From NCBI RefSeq assembly GCF_039511225.1, contig NZ_CP154261.1, forward strand, positions 5,456,001 through 5,520,000: 64,000 nt of DNA, in the 5' to 3' direction. The position numbers were made by a program, and so were the translations under genes. The notes beneath the pieces are model-generated. The model had not been told where the DNA came from. It saw nothing but the letters and a program-made list of their open reading frames with translations, and did not search any database. The stretch is from Sphingobacterium multivorum (GTDB lineage: Bacteria; Bacteroidota; Bacteroidia; Sphingobacteriales; Sphingobacteriaceae). Shown in pieces: positions 16,170 to 24,107 of the stretch (position 1 is the first letter of the stretch; every line of letters begins with the position of its first letter).

Positions 16170-17474
16170 ATGAAAAAAAACAAACTTTATATAGCTGCGG
16201 CGTTAGCACTATTAGCGATCGCCTCATGTAAACCTACTTTGGAAGAATATACGCCTTCGGCAGGATCGCTTAATTTTTCAAAATATGTTGCCATCGGTAA
16301 TTCATTGACTGCTGGGTATGCGGATGGCGGACTGTATCTGGAAGGTCAAAAGGTAGCCTATCCCAATTTAATTGCCGAACAGTTAAAACAAGTCGGTGGT
16401 GGTGAGTTCAAATCGCCATTTTTCAGTGAAGATCAAGCCAATGGTTCTGGTTATATTACACTTACAGCGCTCGTCAATGGCCAGCCTGTAACGGCACAGG
16501 TAACGGATAAACTGGCCTACCGCTCAGCTTCACCAAAATTATTGACAAAATATACCGACCCGATCAACAACCTTGGTGTACCGGGCATGCGTATGGATAT
16601 GGCTTTTGTAGCTGGAATAGGATCACAGGCTGGAAATATGTATTTCGAACGCTTGCTGCCTGATGCAGATGCGATGAAAACATATTTTGCTTACTCCACA
16701 GCTCAAAATCACACATTTTTTAGTTTCGCCCTAGGTAACAACGATGCCTTAGGCTGGGCTACAAATGGTGGCGTAGAAGATGGACCTACATCAACATTAA
16801 CCTCCACTGCGCTATTCACATCATTATTGGGTAACTATGTGACGACATTAACCGCTGGCGGACAAAAAGGAGTACTAGCAACAATTCCAGATGTAACAGC
16901 AACACCCTATTTTACAACGGTAACCCGTGCTGCTTTATTGGCAGCTGTCAATGCAACAAATCCGCCGACACCGGTAACAAATATCTACATAGCAACCAAG
17001 TCAGGTCCCCGTGCAGCTACCGATCAAGATTATTTTGTCCTTCCTTTCTCCTCAACAGGATTATTGGGAAAACCAAATGCTGCACAAATTCCGTACGGTT
17101 TACACCCGCTGAATCCCGTCGAAGACAAATACGTACTTGATGTAAGCGAAACGGCAACGGTCGTACAACGTATCAACGAGTATAATGCAGCCATTAAAGC
17201 TGCTGCAAATTCAAAAGGTCTAGCTTTAGCTGATGTGCATGAGTTCTTGAATAATGTAAAAGGAGGTGTTCGTATCAACGGACTAGCGGTGAGTGCAAAA
17301 TACATTACCGGAAATGCATTCTCTTTAGATGGTATTCACTTAACACCAATTGGAAACGCCCTAATGGCGAACATCTTTATCAGTGCCATCAATTCTAAAT
17401 ATGGCTCAAAGATTCCACAAGTTGATGTAGCGAAATATCGCGGTGTCAAACTGCCCGATACCGTCACAAAATAA
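16170..17474 (+). CDS. SGNH/GDSL hydrolase lipoprotein
   Basis: 434 residues from ATG 16170 (TTG 16161 rejected). Lipoprotein signal peptide ends at Cys in AIASCKPT. GDSL/SGNH blocks are visible: block I VAIGNSLTAGYADGG with Ser nucleophile (GNS in place of GDS), the block III Asn in FALGNNDALG, and block V DGIHLTPIGNALM with the catalytic Asp-x-x-His pair. Predicted to be an esterase or lipase at the cell envelope. Sits 22 bp after the FadL-like gene and shares its transcript, ending at a clear terminator. An insert of ~100 residues between blocks III and V is longer than in minimal SGNH enzymes. Confidence 0.88.
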   Translation: MKKNKLYIAAALALLAIASCKPTLEEYTPSAGSLNFSKYVAIGNSLTAGYADGGLYLEGQKVAYPNLIAEQLKQVGGGEFKSPFFSEDQANGSGYITLTALVNGQPVTAQVTDKLAYRSASPKLLTKYTDPINNLGVPGMRMDMAFVAGIGSQAGNMYFERLLPDADAMKTYFAYSTAQNHTFFSFALGNNDALGWATNGGVEDGPTSTLTSTALFTSLLGNYVTTLTAGGQKGVLATIPDVTATPYFTTVTRAALLAAVNATNPPTPVTNIYIATKSGPRAATDQDYFVLPFSSTGLLGKPNAAQIPYGLHPLNPVEDKYVLDVSETATVVQRINEYNAAIKAAANSKGLALADVHEFLNNVKGGVRINGLAVSAKYITGNAFSLDGIHLTPIGNALMANIFISAINSKYGSKIPQVDVAKYRGVKLPDTVTK

Positions 17475-17494
17475 ACAGTTATCTACATACTGAC

Positions 17495-17526
17495 AAAAGG
17501 CAGACGAATAATCGTCTGCCTTTTTT
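17495..17526 (+). terminator. Terminator of the FadL-like/GDSL operon
   Basis: Perfect 13-bp stem AAAAGGCAGACGA / TCGTCTGCCTTTT with a 4-nt loop and T tract, 20 bp after the stop codon. Confidence 0.92.
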
Positions 17527-17617
17527 GTATATTTGTTTAGTATAGATTGAACAACAAAACCCTCGTATGGATTGAAAAAGGAGTCTAAACGAGCAAAAAA
17601 GAATAAAATAAAATAAG

Positions 17618-18034
17618 ATGAAAATCAAATTAAACCGTGTCAACCAAGCTGTGCATTTCGAAGCCAGCAGTGAATTATCTCCTGTCAAAGTCAACATCGA
17701 TGGCTCGGAAGCTATCGGCGGCGAAGGAAAAGGTGTTCGTCCAATGGAATTGGTTTTAATGGCACTGGGTTCTTGTAGCGTCTTTGACCTCCATAGCATA
17801 CTGGTAAAACAACGCCAGCAAATTGACGATATCCAGGTCGAAGTGGAAGGAAAACGACGCGAAGAAATCCCGCAGGTATTTACAGATATCCACATCAATT
17901 TTTTCCTAAAAGGCGAAATTGATGAGCTAAAAGCAGCTAAAGCGGCTGAACTGGCCGTTAAAAAATATTGCTCAGTACATGATATGCTTGCCGCTGGCGG
18001 TATCAATATCACGTATTCACTGAAAATAAACTAA
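17618..18034 (+). CDS. OsmC-family protein
   Basis: 138 residues. OsmC/Ohr proteins are cytoplasmic thiol-dependent peroxidases acting on organic hydroperoxides. Two conserved cysteines are present: one in ALGSCSVFDL (~residue 53) and one in VKKYCSVHDML (~residue 117), as in OsmC. It lacks the Ohr-specific N-terminal arrangement and is of the short YhfA/OsmC-like type, whose function is less certain. It starts 144 bp after the previous gene and ends at its own terminator. Confidence 0.92.
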   Translation: MKIKLNRVNQAVHFEASSELSPVKVNIDGSEAIGGEGKGVRPMELVLMALGSCSVFDLHSILVKQRQQIDDIQVEVEGKRREEIPQVFTDIHINFFLKGEIDELKAAKAAELAVKKYCSVHDMLAAGGINITYSLKIN

Positions 18035-18056
18035 GAAAATACTTTCCTGGCATCTG

Positions 18057-18095
18057 ATAATCCTCCACATTCGATGTGGAGGATTATTATTTTTG
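18057..18095 (+). terminator. Terminator of the OsmC gene
   Basis: Perfect 14-bp stem ATAATCCTCCACAT / ATGTGGAGGATTAT with a 3-nt loop, then TATTTTTG. Confidence 0.88.
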
Positions 18096-18188
18096 ATCCA
18101 TGCGGTATTATTCTCTTTACCGGCGCATGGGGATATACCAAGTAAATAGCATCTGCAACAGGATTTGACTTCGTCAAAATTAACCGAT

Positions 18189-20561
18189 TTACAAGCGATT
18201 CTGCTCTTCTGTTCTTGTAGGCTGATTGCTGCTCTTGACCTTCTGGTTTCCAAAATGATACCGCAGCGTCAGATTCACCTTTCTAGTATCGCGGTAATCT
18301 TTATAAAAGTTGTTTTGGTCGCCATACTTGGATGATATCGTCATTTTTTCTGTTTTGAAAATGTCCATAAATGATAGATTCACTTCAAATTTCTTCTTAA
18401 AGAACTTTCGATTTGTCGTCACATAGGTACTTGAATATCCTGTTATTTTAAATGGCCCTTGTATCGTCGGGGATGTAAATGTGTTACCCAGTTCAAGGTT
18501 CCAGCCAGCATCTTTATGCAGTACATAGTTGGTACTTACGTTTCCGTTGCCGATATACACATCATTCTTGTGCAATACATCATCAGTCCCCATAAAGTAA
18601 TTCTCGTTATACATTCCTTCCAACTGGAGGTTCACTCCCCAGCGTCCTGTCAGCTGAAAACTCTTACCCAGGTCTATACCCGCCCCTTGTCCTTTCTTGA
18701 TATTGGTATATTGGAAAATCAACTGGTGATTGTTGTTATCTTGACGGGAAATTTCCATATTCGGCCACTTCTCAAATCGGTAAAATAGATCGATATTCCA
18801 GTTGTTTTTGGTCCAGGTCAGATTGAGGTTATGGACGATCGTCGCCCTTAAACGTGGATCTCCCTGAAAATAGGAAAAGCGATTATAGTAGGACTTAGCC
18901 GGATTAAGCCAAGAGTATGCTGGGCGACTAATACGCTTTCCATAAGAAAAGCCGAACTGCTGATCGTCAGCCAAGGCATATTGCATGTAAAATGTCGGGA
19001 AGAGCACAAAATAATCACGCTTATTGATATCAGCTGGTTCGGACACAATACCTTCCAAATTGGTATATTCGCCCCTTAAACCAGCTTTCCAGCTCCATTT
19101 CTTCCAAGCATAATCGAATGAGGTATATACAGCTATATTCCGTTCTTTGTAATCAAACACGCTGCTCTTGTCGGGTCGGTGCTGAAGAGTACCGGATTCA
19201 TCATCGGAAAAAGCAAGGGTGCTTGTTGTTTTTACATCGCTGAATTTCCCACCAAACTCCAGCCCCAGTTTCTTTATTTTCCCGGTGAAATCTATCTGTG
19301 AAGAAAAAAGCCGGTTTTTATTTTCATTATTACTGATAAATCGGGTGTCTGTAGGTTCCTCCCCCTTAAATCGCAGTGCCGTCAAAACATCCTGATCGTT
19401 GGTAGAATGGTTATCTGTAAAATAGGATGACCAGTTTATGCTCCATTGGGGATTAAGTTTCTTTGTTACCTGAAGATAGAGGTTATTCGTTTTTGCCGAT
19501 CGTTGATGATCATTGGTGGTAAAATAACTGGACTCCTGCACATGATTTTTATCGTATATGATCGTGGGTACCTCATAGATGCCATAGGTTTTCGGTCCGT
19601 AATATCCATTTAATCCGGCGTTGACTGTCCAGGTTGTATCGGGTGTATAGTCTATCGAAAACACATAGCTGTTCTGACTGTTATTGGTATCAAATCTATC
19701 CATTACACCTTCCCATGAGGTTTGCTCGTTCGGATAATACACATAATTCGTTTCATAGCGTGCGTATGTCCCTCTTCCGAAGTTATAGGTACCACGAAGA
19801 TTGATTTTTTCATTTTTATAATACTGGGTTAGTCCAAACAGTTGCTTCCAGGTACTGCTTTTTTCGGCCAATGCAACCGCTGAGCCTCTGTAGCCATATA
19901 GGTTCGATTTAGAAAGTTTAATATTGATAATCGTACTTCCCTCAGCTTCATATTTTGCTGGCGGGTTGGTAATAACCTCTATCGATTGCACGTCGCTGCC
20001 TGCTGTATTCTCCAGATAGGTTTTCAGTTCATCCCCCGTGAGCATCACTTTTCGTTCATTAATGAGGACAACAATATTTTTGCTTCCACGGACCATTAAA
20101 TCCGCACCATTCACCATCACCAATGGCGTACGCTTCAAAATGTCCCAGCTGTTGAGCGCTGAAAGATTTGAATTCTGAACGTTAAATTCCAAGCGGTCCA
20201 ACTTGCGGATCAATCTGGGAGCGCGACCGACGACTTGTGCTTCTTCGAGTACCTTTGCTTCGGGAAGAAGTTCAAGCAAGAAAGGGCGTGAAATGGTATC
20301 GCTGTGAAAAAAAAGTTCCTGAGACTTGAAGTTTAGATAGGTTGTTCGTAGATAGTAGCCACTAGGATGATCCAGCATAAGTATAAATTTTCCAAAATGG
20401 TCCGTCTTTACTTCCCGGATCTCCTGATAGTTGCTATCCAATAGCATAACGGTCGCTCCCGCCAGCACAATTTTGTTTGCATCCTGTACTTGCCCCCCGA
20501 TTTGTTTGGTCTGTGCCGAAAGCAACAAGGGGAAAGCCAGAAAAAATAGGATCAATTTCAT
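18189..20561 (-). CDS. TonB-dependent receptor, outer-membrane beta-barrel family
   Basis: 790 residues, outer membrane. Order: signal peptide (MKLILFFLAFPLLLSAQ); carboxypeptidase-regulatory-like Ig domain, ~20-110 (IGGQVQDANKIVLAGATVML); reduced plug domain, ~115-215 (NSWDILKRTPLVMVNGADLMVRG, then ITNPPAKYEAEGSTIINIKL); then a beta-barrel of the OMP_b-brl_3 type. The C-terminus ends in a polar tail rather than the usual aromatic residue; the last barrel strand is probably KVNLTLRYHFGN. Such proteins form a Bacteroidota receptor class usually of unknown ligand. It is divergent from the histidine kinase/response regulator genes, which may control it. Confidence 0.88.
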   Translation of the reverse strand: MKLILFFLAFPLLLSAQTKQIGGQVQDANKIVLAGATVMLLDSNYQEIREVKTDHFGKFILMLDHPSGYYLRTTYLNFKSQELFFHSDTISRPFLLELLPEAKVLEEAQVVGRAPRLIRKLDRLEFNVQNSNLSALNSWDILKRTPLVMVNGADLMVRGSKNIVVLINERKVMLTGDELKTYLENTAGSDVQSIEVITNPPAKYEAEGSTIINIKLSKSNLYGYRGSAVALAEKSSTWKQLFGLTQYYKNEKINLRGTYNFGRGTYARYETNYVYYPNEQTSWEGVMDRFDTNNSQNSYVFSIDYTPDTTWTVNAGLNGYYGPKTYGIYEVPTIIYDKNHVQESSYFTTNDHQRSAKTNNLYLQVTKKLNPQWSINWSSYFTDNHSTNDQDVLTALRFKGEEPTDTRFISNNENKNRLFSSQIDFTGKIKKLGLEFGGKFSDVKTTSTLAFSDDESGTLQHRPDKSSVFDYKERNIAVYTSFDYAWKKWSWKAGLRGEYTNLEGIVSEPADINKRDYFVLFPTFYMQYALADDQQFGFSYGKRISRPAYSWLNPAKSYYNRFSYFQGDPRLRATIVHNLNLTWTKNNWNIDLFYRFEKWPNMEISRQDNNNHQLIFQYTNIKKGQGAGIDLGKSFQLTGRWGVNLQLEGMYNENYFMGTDDVLHKNDVYIGNGNVSTNYVLHKDAGWNLELGNTFTSPTIQGPFKITGYSSTYVTTNRKFFKKKFEVNLSFMDIFKTEKMTISSKYGDQNNFYKDYRDTRKVNLTLRYHFGNQKVKSSNQPTRTEEQNRL

Positions 20562-20736
20562 CTACAAATAATTAGTCTTTAAATTCTAGTATAGCTTATC
20601 CGCATTATTCTATTTGTTAGAATTTATGTTTTGTAACACATAGGCCAGTTTGTGGTCATCCATATTTGACAACCGCGGCCATTTAATACGCTGATATTCT
20701 ATGCTTCAAAAGTGCCTATAGTTCAAGCAAATGATA

Positions 20737-20763
20737 GTTAACAAAGGGTTAATGCTGCGTTAA
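20737..20763 (+). promoter_or_regulatory. Three GTTAA direct repeats, 11-bp period
   Basis: GTTAA occurs at 20737-20741, 20748-20752 and 20759-20763, starts exactly 11 bp apart. A TATCTTAG sequence at 20771-20778 could be a -7 element. OmpR/PhoB-family regulators bind direct half-sites at this spacing, and the next operon encodes such a regulator. Candidate autoregulatory site. Confidence 0.5.
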
Positions 20764-20800
20764 GGTATATTATCTTAGCCGTCAGCAGTTATATTTGTGT

Positions 20801-22144
20801 ATGGAATTGAAGCCCAAAAGTTACATCGTCCTCTTTACGCTGTTTTTTGCTGTACTTATCGGCATACAGGGGTATCAATTGTATAATACCTATCAGCTCA
20901 AACAGCGCGATATTTTTGCCACTGTGAAAAGTAAGCTTGGCAAGCTTCATGACAATGACAAGCTTTTTGATGATGATTTAATGAGTAAGGACATTGCCAG
21001 AGACTATTATATCAAATTGGTTAAAAATGAGATTACGGCCGAAAAACTGAAAGGACTTTACAGTGCAAATGCACATAAAACATCCCAGAGGCTAACACAA
21101 TATGTCGACAGTCTATTTCAGCCACTTGGAATGGATGTCATCCTGAAAAAAGAAATTTTGGGCATCTATTTCAAGAGCTTAGAAAAACAGATCGCAGCGG
21201 GTCCCATTACCATTTACACAACGTCTGGAGCTTTTCGGCAGCCCGTTGAACTTTCCTCAAGCGAGTGGATAACAGAAAAAACAGAAACACAGAAAATCGA
21301 AAACAGCATCCAAAGCAAAGAAATCTTATATACCTTTCTTGTACATAGGAAGACATCCTTTGAGGTGACGAATCTCAACTGGATATTATTCAAAGAACTT
21401 ACTTCGCTTCTGTTGAGCACCCTTTTTATTCTTGTCGCCTTCCTTTGGCTTTTTTATAGAACCATTCAGAATCTCAGAAAACAGCAGAAACAAATCAGCG
21501 TGCTACACGATGTCGTTGACAATATTTCTCATGAGCTCAAAACGCCAATCGCAACCTTGAAGATTGCAGCTAAAACACTACGGAAATCAACAGACGACAA
21601 TATCATAACGGTCATTGAACGTCAGGCAAACCGTCTCGAACAAACCCTCAACCCACTGAGCGAGAACCTTCAAACAAGGGATCAGCGTCCTATTACCAAC
21701 AGAGAACTACACGCTATTTTCGAAGACTTTCAATTGACCAATCCGGCTATCGCATTCCAATTAAGCCCCTTGCCTGACGGTAAATTATGCCTGAGCCTAA
21801 ATGATGCGACAACACTATTTCAAAACCTGATGAACAATGCCGTAAAATATGGTGCAACTTGGATTAATATCTCTTTTGAGGATCAGAAAGGTAAACTCTC
21901 GATTTATATACAGGATAATGGTTACGGCATGGCGGAGTCCGAGTTACCTTATATTTTCGACAAGTTTTACCGCATCCAAAAAAACAATATTCACGACAGC
22001 AAAGGTTTGGGAATCGGTCTTTTTCTTGTTAAGACAATCGTGGATCGTTATCACGGGCAGCTTACAGTAACCAGCAAGCCCGATGTAGGCACTACGTTTA
22101 AAATTCAGCTGCCCCTCGTTGCTATTCAATCACAGACATCATGA
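20801..22144 (+). CDS. Sensor histidine kinase
   Basis: 447 residues from ATG 20801 (TTG 20795 rejected). Inner-membrane sensor: TM1 ~8-25, periplasmic region ~30-195 without a domain I recognise, TM2 ~198-220, then the dimerisation helix with phospho-acceptor His244 in NISHELKTPIATLKIA. The HATPase domain shows the N box (LMNNAVKYG), G1 DNGYGM, the F box (YIFDKFYRI) and G2 GLGIGLFLVK. No HAMP is evident between TM2 and the kinase core. The response regulator gene follows after 73 bp. The cognate signal is unknown; the divergent TonB-dependent receptor is a plausible target or partner. Confidence 0.94.
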   Translation: MELKPKSYIVLFTLFFAVLIGIQGYQLYNTYQLKQRDIFATVKSKLGKLHDNDKLFDDDLMSKDIARDYYIKLVKNEITAEKLKGLYSANAHKTSQRLTQYVDSLFQPLGMDVILKKEILGIYFKSLEKQIAAGPITIYTTSGAFRQPVELSSSEWITEKTETQKIENSIQSKEILYTFLVHRKTSFEVTNLNWILFKELTSLLLSTLFILVAFLWLFYRTIQNLRKQQKQISVLHDVVDNISHELKTPIATLKIAAKTLRKSTDDNIITVIERQANRLEQTLNPLSENLQTRDQRPITNRELHAIFEDFQLTNPAIAFQLSPLPDGKLCLSLNDATTLFQNLMNNAVKYGATWINISFEDQKGKLSIYIQDNGYGMAESELPYIFDKFYRIQKNNIHDSKGLGIGLFLVKTIVDRYHGQLTVTSKPDVGTTFKIQLPLVAIQSQTS

Positions 22145-22217
22145 TCAGCAGCAGGGATGATCAGCGAAAACAAAATAGGGAATAGACAATCAATACATTA
22201 ACGACTGAAAATAGCAT

Positions 22218-22892
22218 ATGAACAAAATACTACTCGTGGAAGATGACCCAGATTTTGGTTTTATGCTCAAGCAATACCTTGAGCTATCCACATTTAACAT
22301 AGACTGGATAGCGCAGCCCAATGATCTTACGGAAAATTTCCAGCAGCTAGCCGATTACGATCTGGTTATACTGGATGTTATGCTTCCTCAAATTAGTGGT
22401 TTTAGCCTGGCTAAAGAAATCAACGCCCTATACCCCACGTTGCCATTTATCTTTTTAACAGCCAAGGAGCAAAAAATAGATAAGCTCACGGGACTAAAAA
22501 TCGGTGCCGATGATTATATCACCAAACCTTGTGATCCTGAAGAACTGTTACTTCGCATACAGAATATATTAAAGCGAAATCAGAAAAATAGTACCCCAAA
22601 ATCGATTGCCATAGGTACGTATATTTTCTATCCCGAACAGTTATTATTAAGCCATGCTTCGAAACAATATAAGCTTACTGAACGTGAATCGCAACTTCTC
22701 CTATTTCTGTCGCAACACAATGGTCAACTTGTCACACGCGAAGAAATTCTTGAAAAGGTATGGGGAAATGCAGATTTCTTTACCGGAAGGAGTATGGATG
22801 TCTTTATTACCCGAATCCGAAAATACTTAAGCCTGGATCCCAAGCTTAGTATCAGTTCACATAGAGCAGTCGGATTTACGATTCAATTTTAA
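22218..22892 (+). CDS. OmpR-family response regulator
   Basis: 224 residues. Receiver domain with acidic pair E8/D9-D10, phospho-acceptor Asp53 (LVILDVMLP), Thr in FLTAKEQ and Lys in ITKPCDPEEL. C-terminal winged-helix DNA-binding domain (LTERESQLLLFLSQHNGQLV...MDVFITRIRKYL). Partner of the histidine kinase just upstream. It ends only 3 bp from the convergent end of the next gene, with no room for a terminator. Confidence 0.95.
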   Translation: MNKILLVEDDPDFGFMLKQYLELSTFNIDWIAQPNDLTENFQQLADYDLVILDVMLPQISGFSLAKEINALYPTLPFIFLTAKEQKIDKLTGLKIGADDYITKPCDPEELLLRIQNILKRNQKNSTPKSIAIGTYIFYPEQLLLSHASKQYKLTERESQLLLFLSQHNGQLVTREEILEKVWGNADFFTGRSMDVFITRIRKYLSLDPKLSISSHRAVGFTIQF

Positions 22893-22895
22893 GGA

Positions 22896-23951
22896 TTATC
22901 CGGCAATCTCTTCTTTCCGCTTGTTCCATAATTTCTCTGCCCAACGACCGACAAACCAAAAGGACACCGCTAAAATTAAAAAGAATACGGCTCTATTGAT
23001 ATTATCCCAGAGATACTCCACATATCGGGTATAGATATTAAGTACTAAAAATACAAATCCCACTTCCCTGCTTACATTATCTTTAGCCTTTAAGCCGTAG
23101 ACAACCAAGAATGCCGACACGGCAGTGGATAAGATACCCCAATAGAACATATGGTATTGACGTACTGTCGTCCATTCATAGAAATCAGCATAATTCCCAA
23201 AAATAGATAGGGTCCACAAGGAGACCATCAGGTAGATCAACCCTACAATGTAACTGATAGGCTGAAAGATTTGCAGGCGTTCGAACCGCGGTTGAACCCA
23301 AACAGCCAAAGCGGTTAGCAGCGCTCCGAAGATGGTAAAACGAAGTGGGTAATTCATTCCCCAAAACTTAAAGCCCCAATTGCTATGGTAGGCCGTCTCG
23401 GTCGCAAACCATACCCCCAAAGCCAAAAGCATAAAGGTCCAAATCAGTTTACTGTCAAGCTTAACGGCCAGAAAGCCATAAATTGCAACAGAGAGTAAAA
23501 ATAACAAGGAATAATGCATCGTATCTTTATCCAATACTTTACCCATAAATCCGATGCAGGCTGCTGTTCCAAAAACCCCAATCAGCATCATCGTTTCAGT
23601 GGATAGATTTTTATAAGGATATCGTTTCTTATACCGAAAACCCAGCGTATAGAATAATACGGCCACAGCAGCAAAAAAGAAGCAAAATAGGATATTAGGT
23701 GCTTCGTAAAGTGTATCGACAAAGGCCAAGAATGATGCATCTGTAAACAACGAAAAAACAGCAAAGACCAAAGAAGCCAAGGCAATCCAAAAAGCATATC
23801 TCGCCAGTTGTCCCCAGTCAAAACTTTTTACGTCCAAACTATCCATCAGCTCGTTCGCTTTTTGTTCATCCAACAGGTTTTCTTTCTTCCAAAATTGGAC
23901 GATATCGTCGATCGATTGCTTCTCTTGTTTGCTGACGTCGTATTTTCGCAT
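22896..23951 (-). CDS. DUF2157-like multi-pass membrane protein
   Basis: 351 residues from ATG 23951. A cytoplasmic N-terminal region of ~50 residues (YDVSKQEKQSIDDIVQFWKK) is followed by about 10 hydrophobic segments, ending with a short basic tail (RWAEKLWNKRKEEIAG). The arrangement of an N-terminal helical domain and regular membrane helices resembles the DUF2157 family, whose function is unknown. It is transcribed toward the response regulator. No catalytic motif seen. Confidence 0.75.
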   Translation of the reverse strand: MRKYDVSKQEKQSIDDIVQFWKKENLLDEQKANELMDSLDVKSFDWGQLARYAFWIALASLVFAVFSLFTDASFLAFVDTLYEAPNILFCFFFAAVAVLFYTLGFRYKKRYPYKNLSTETMMLIGVFGTAACIGFMGKVLDKDTMHYSLLFLLSVAIYGFLAVKLDSKLIWTFMLLALGVWFATETAYHSNWGFKFWGMNYPLRFTIFGALLTALAVWVQPRFERLQIFQPISYIVGLIYLMVSLWTLSIFGNYADFYEWTTVRQYHMFYWGILSTAVSAFLVVYGLKAKDNVSREVGFVFLVLNIYTRYVEYLWDNINRAVFFLILAVSFWFVGRWAEKLWNKRKEEIAG

Positions 23952-24107
23952 AAATTTAGATTTACTGTGCAAGGTACATTATTTTTTTAAATCACTTGTA
24001 TATCACATTTTATTCCAAAAGTCAGATTGGCTCGCATAATTCCTTTAAAATCTGTAATTTTGCATGTTTTGCATTTTATCCCTCAACAGGGACTTTAAGG
24101 AGTTTTC

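Noticed and set aside
17479..18012. Long minus-strand frame opposite the OsmC gene
   Set aside because: The plus strand encodes a clear OsmC protein with both cysteines; the minus frame begins with Ser/Phe-rich low-complexity sequence and is a shadow.
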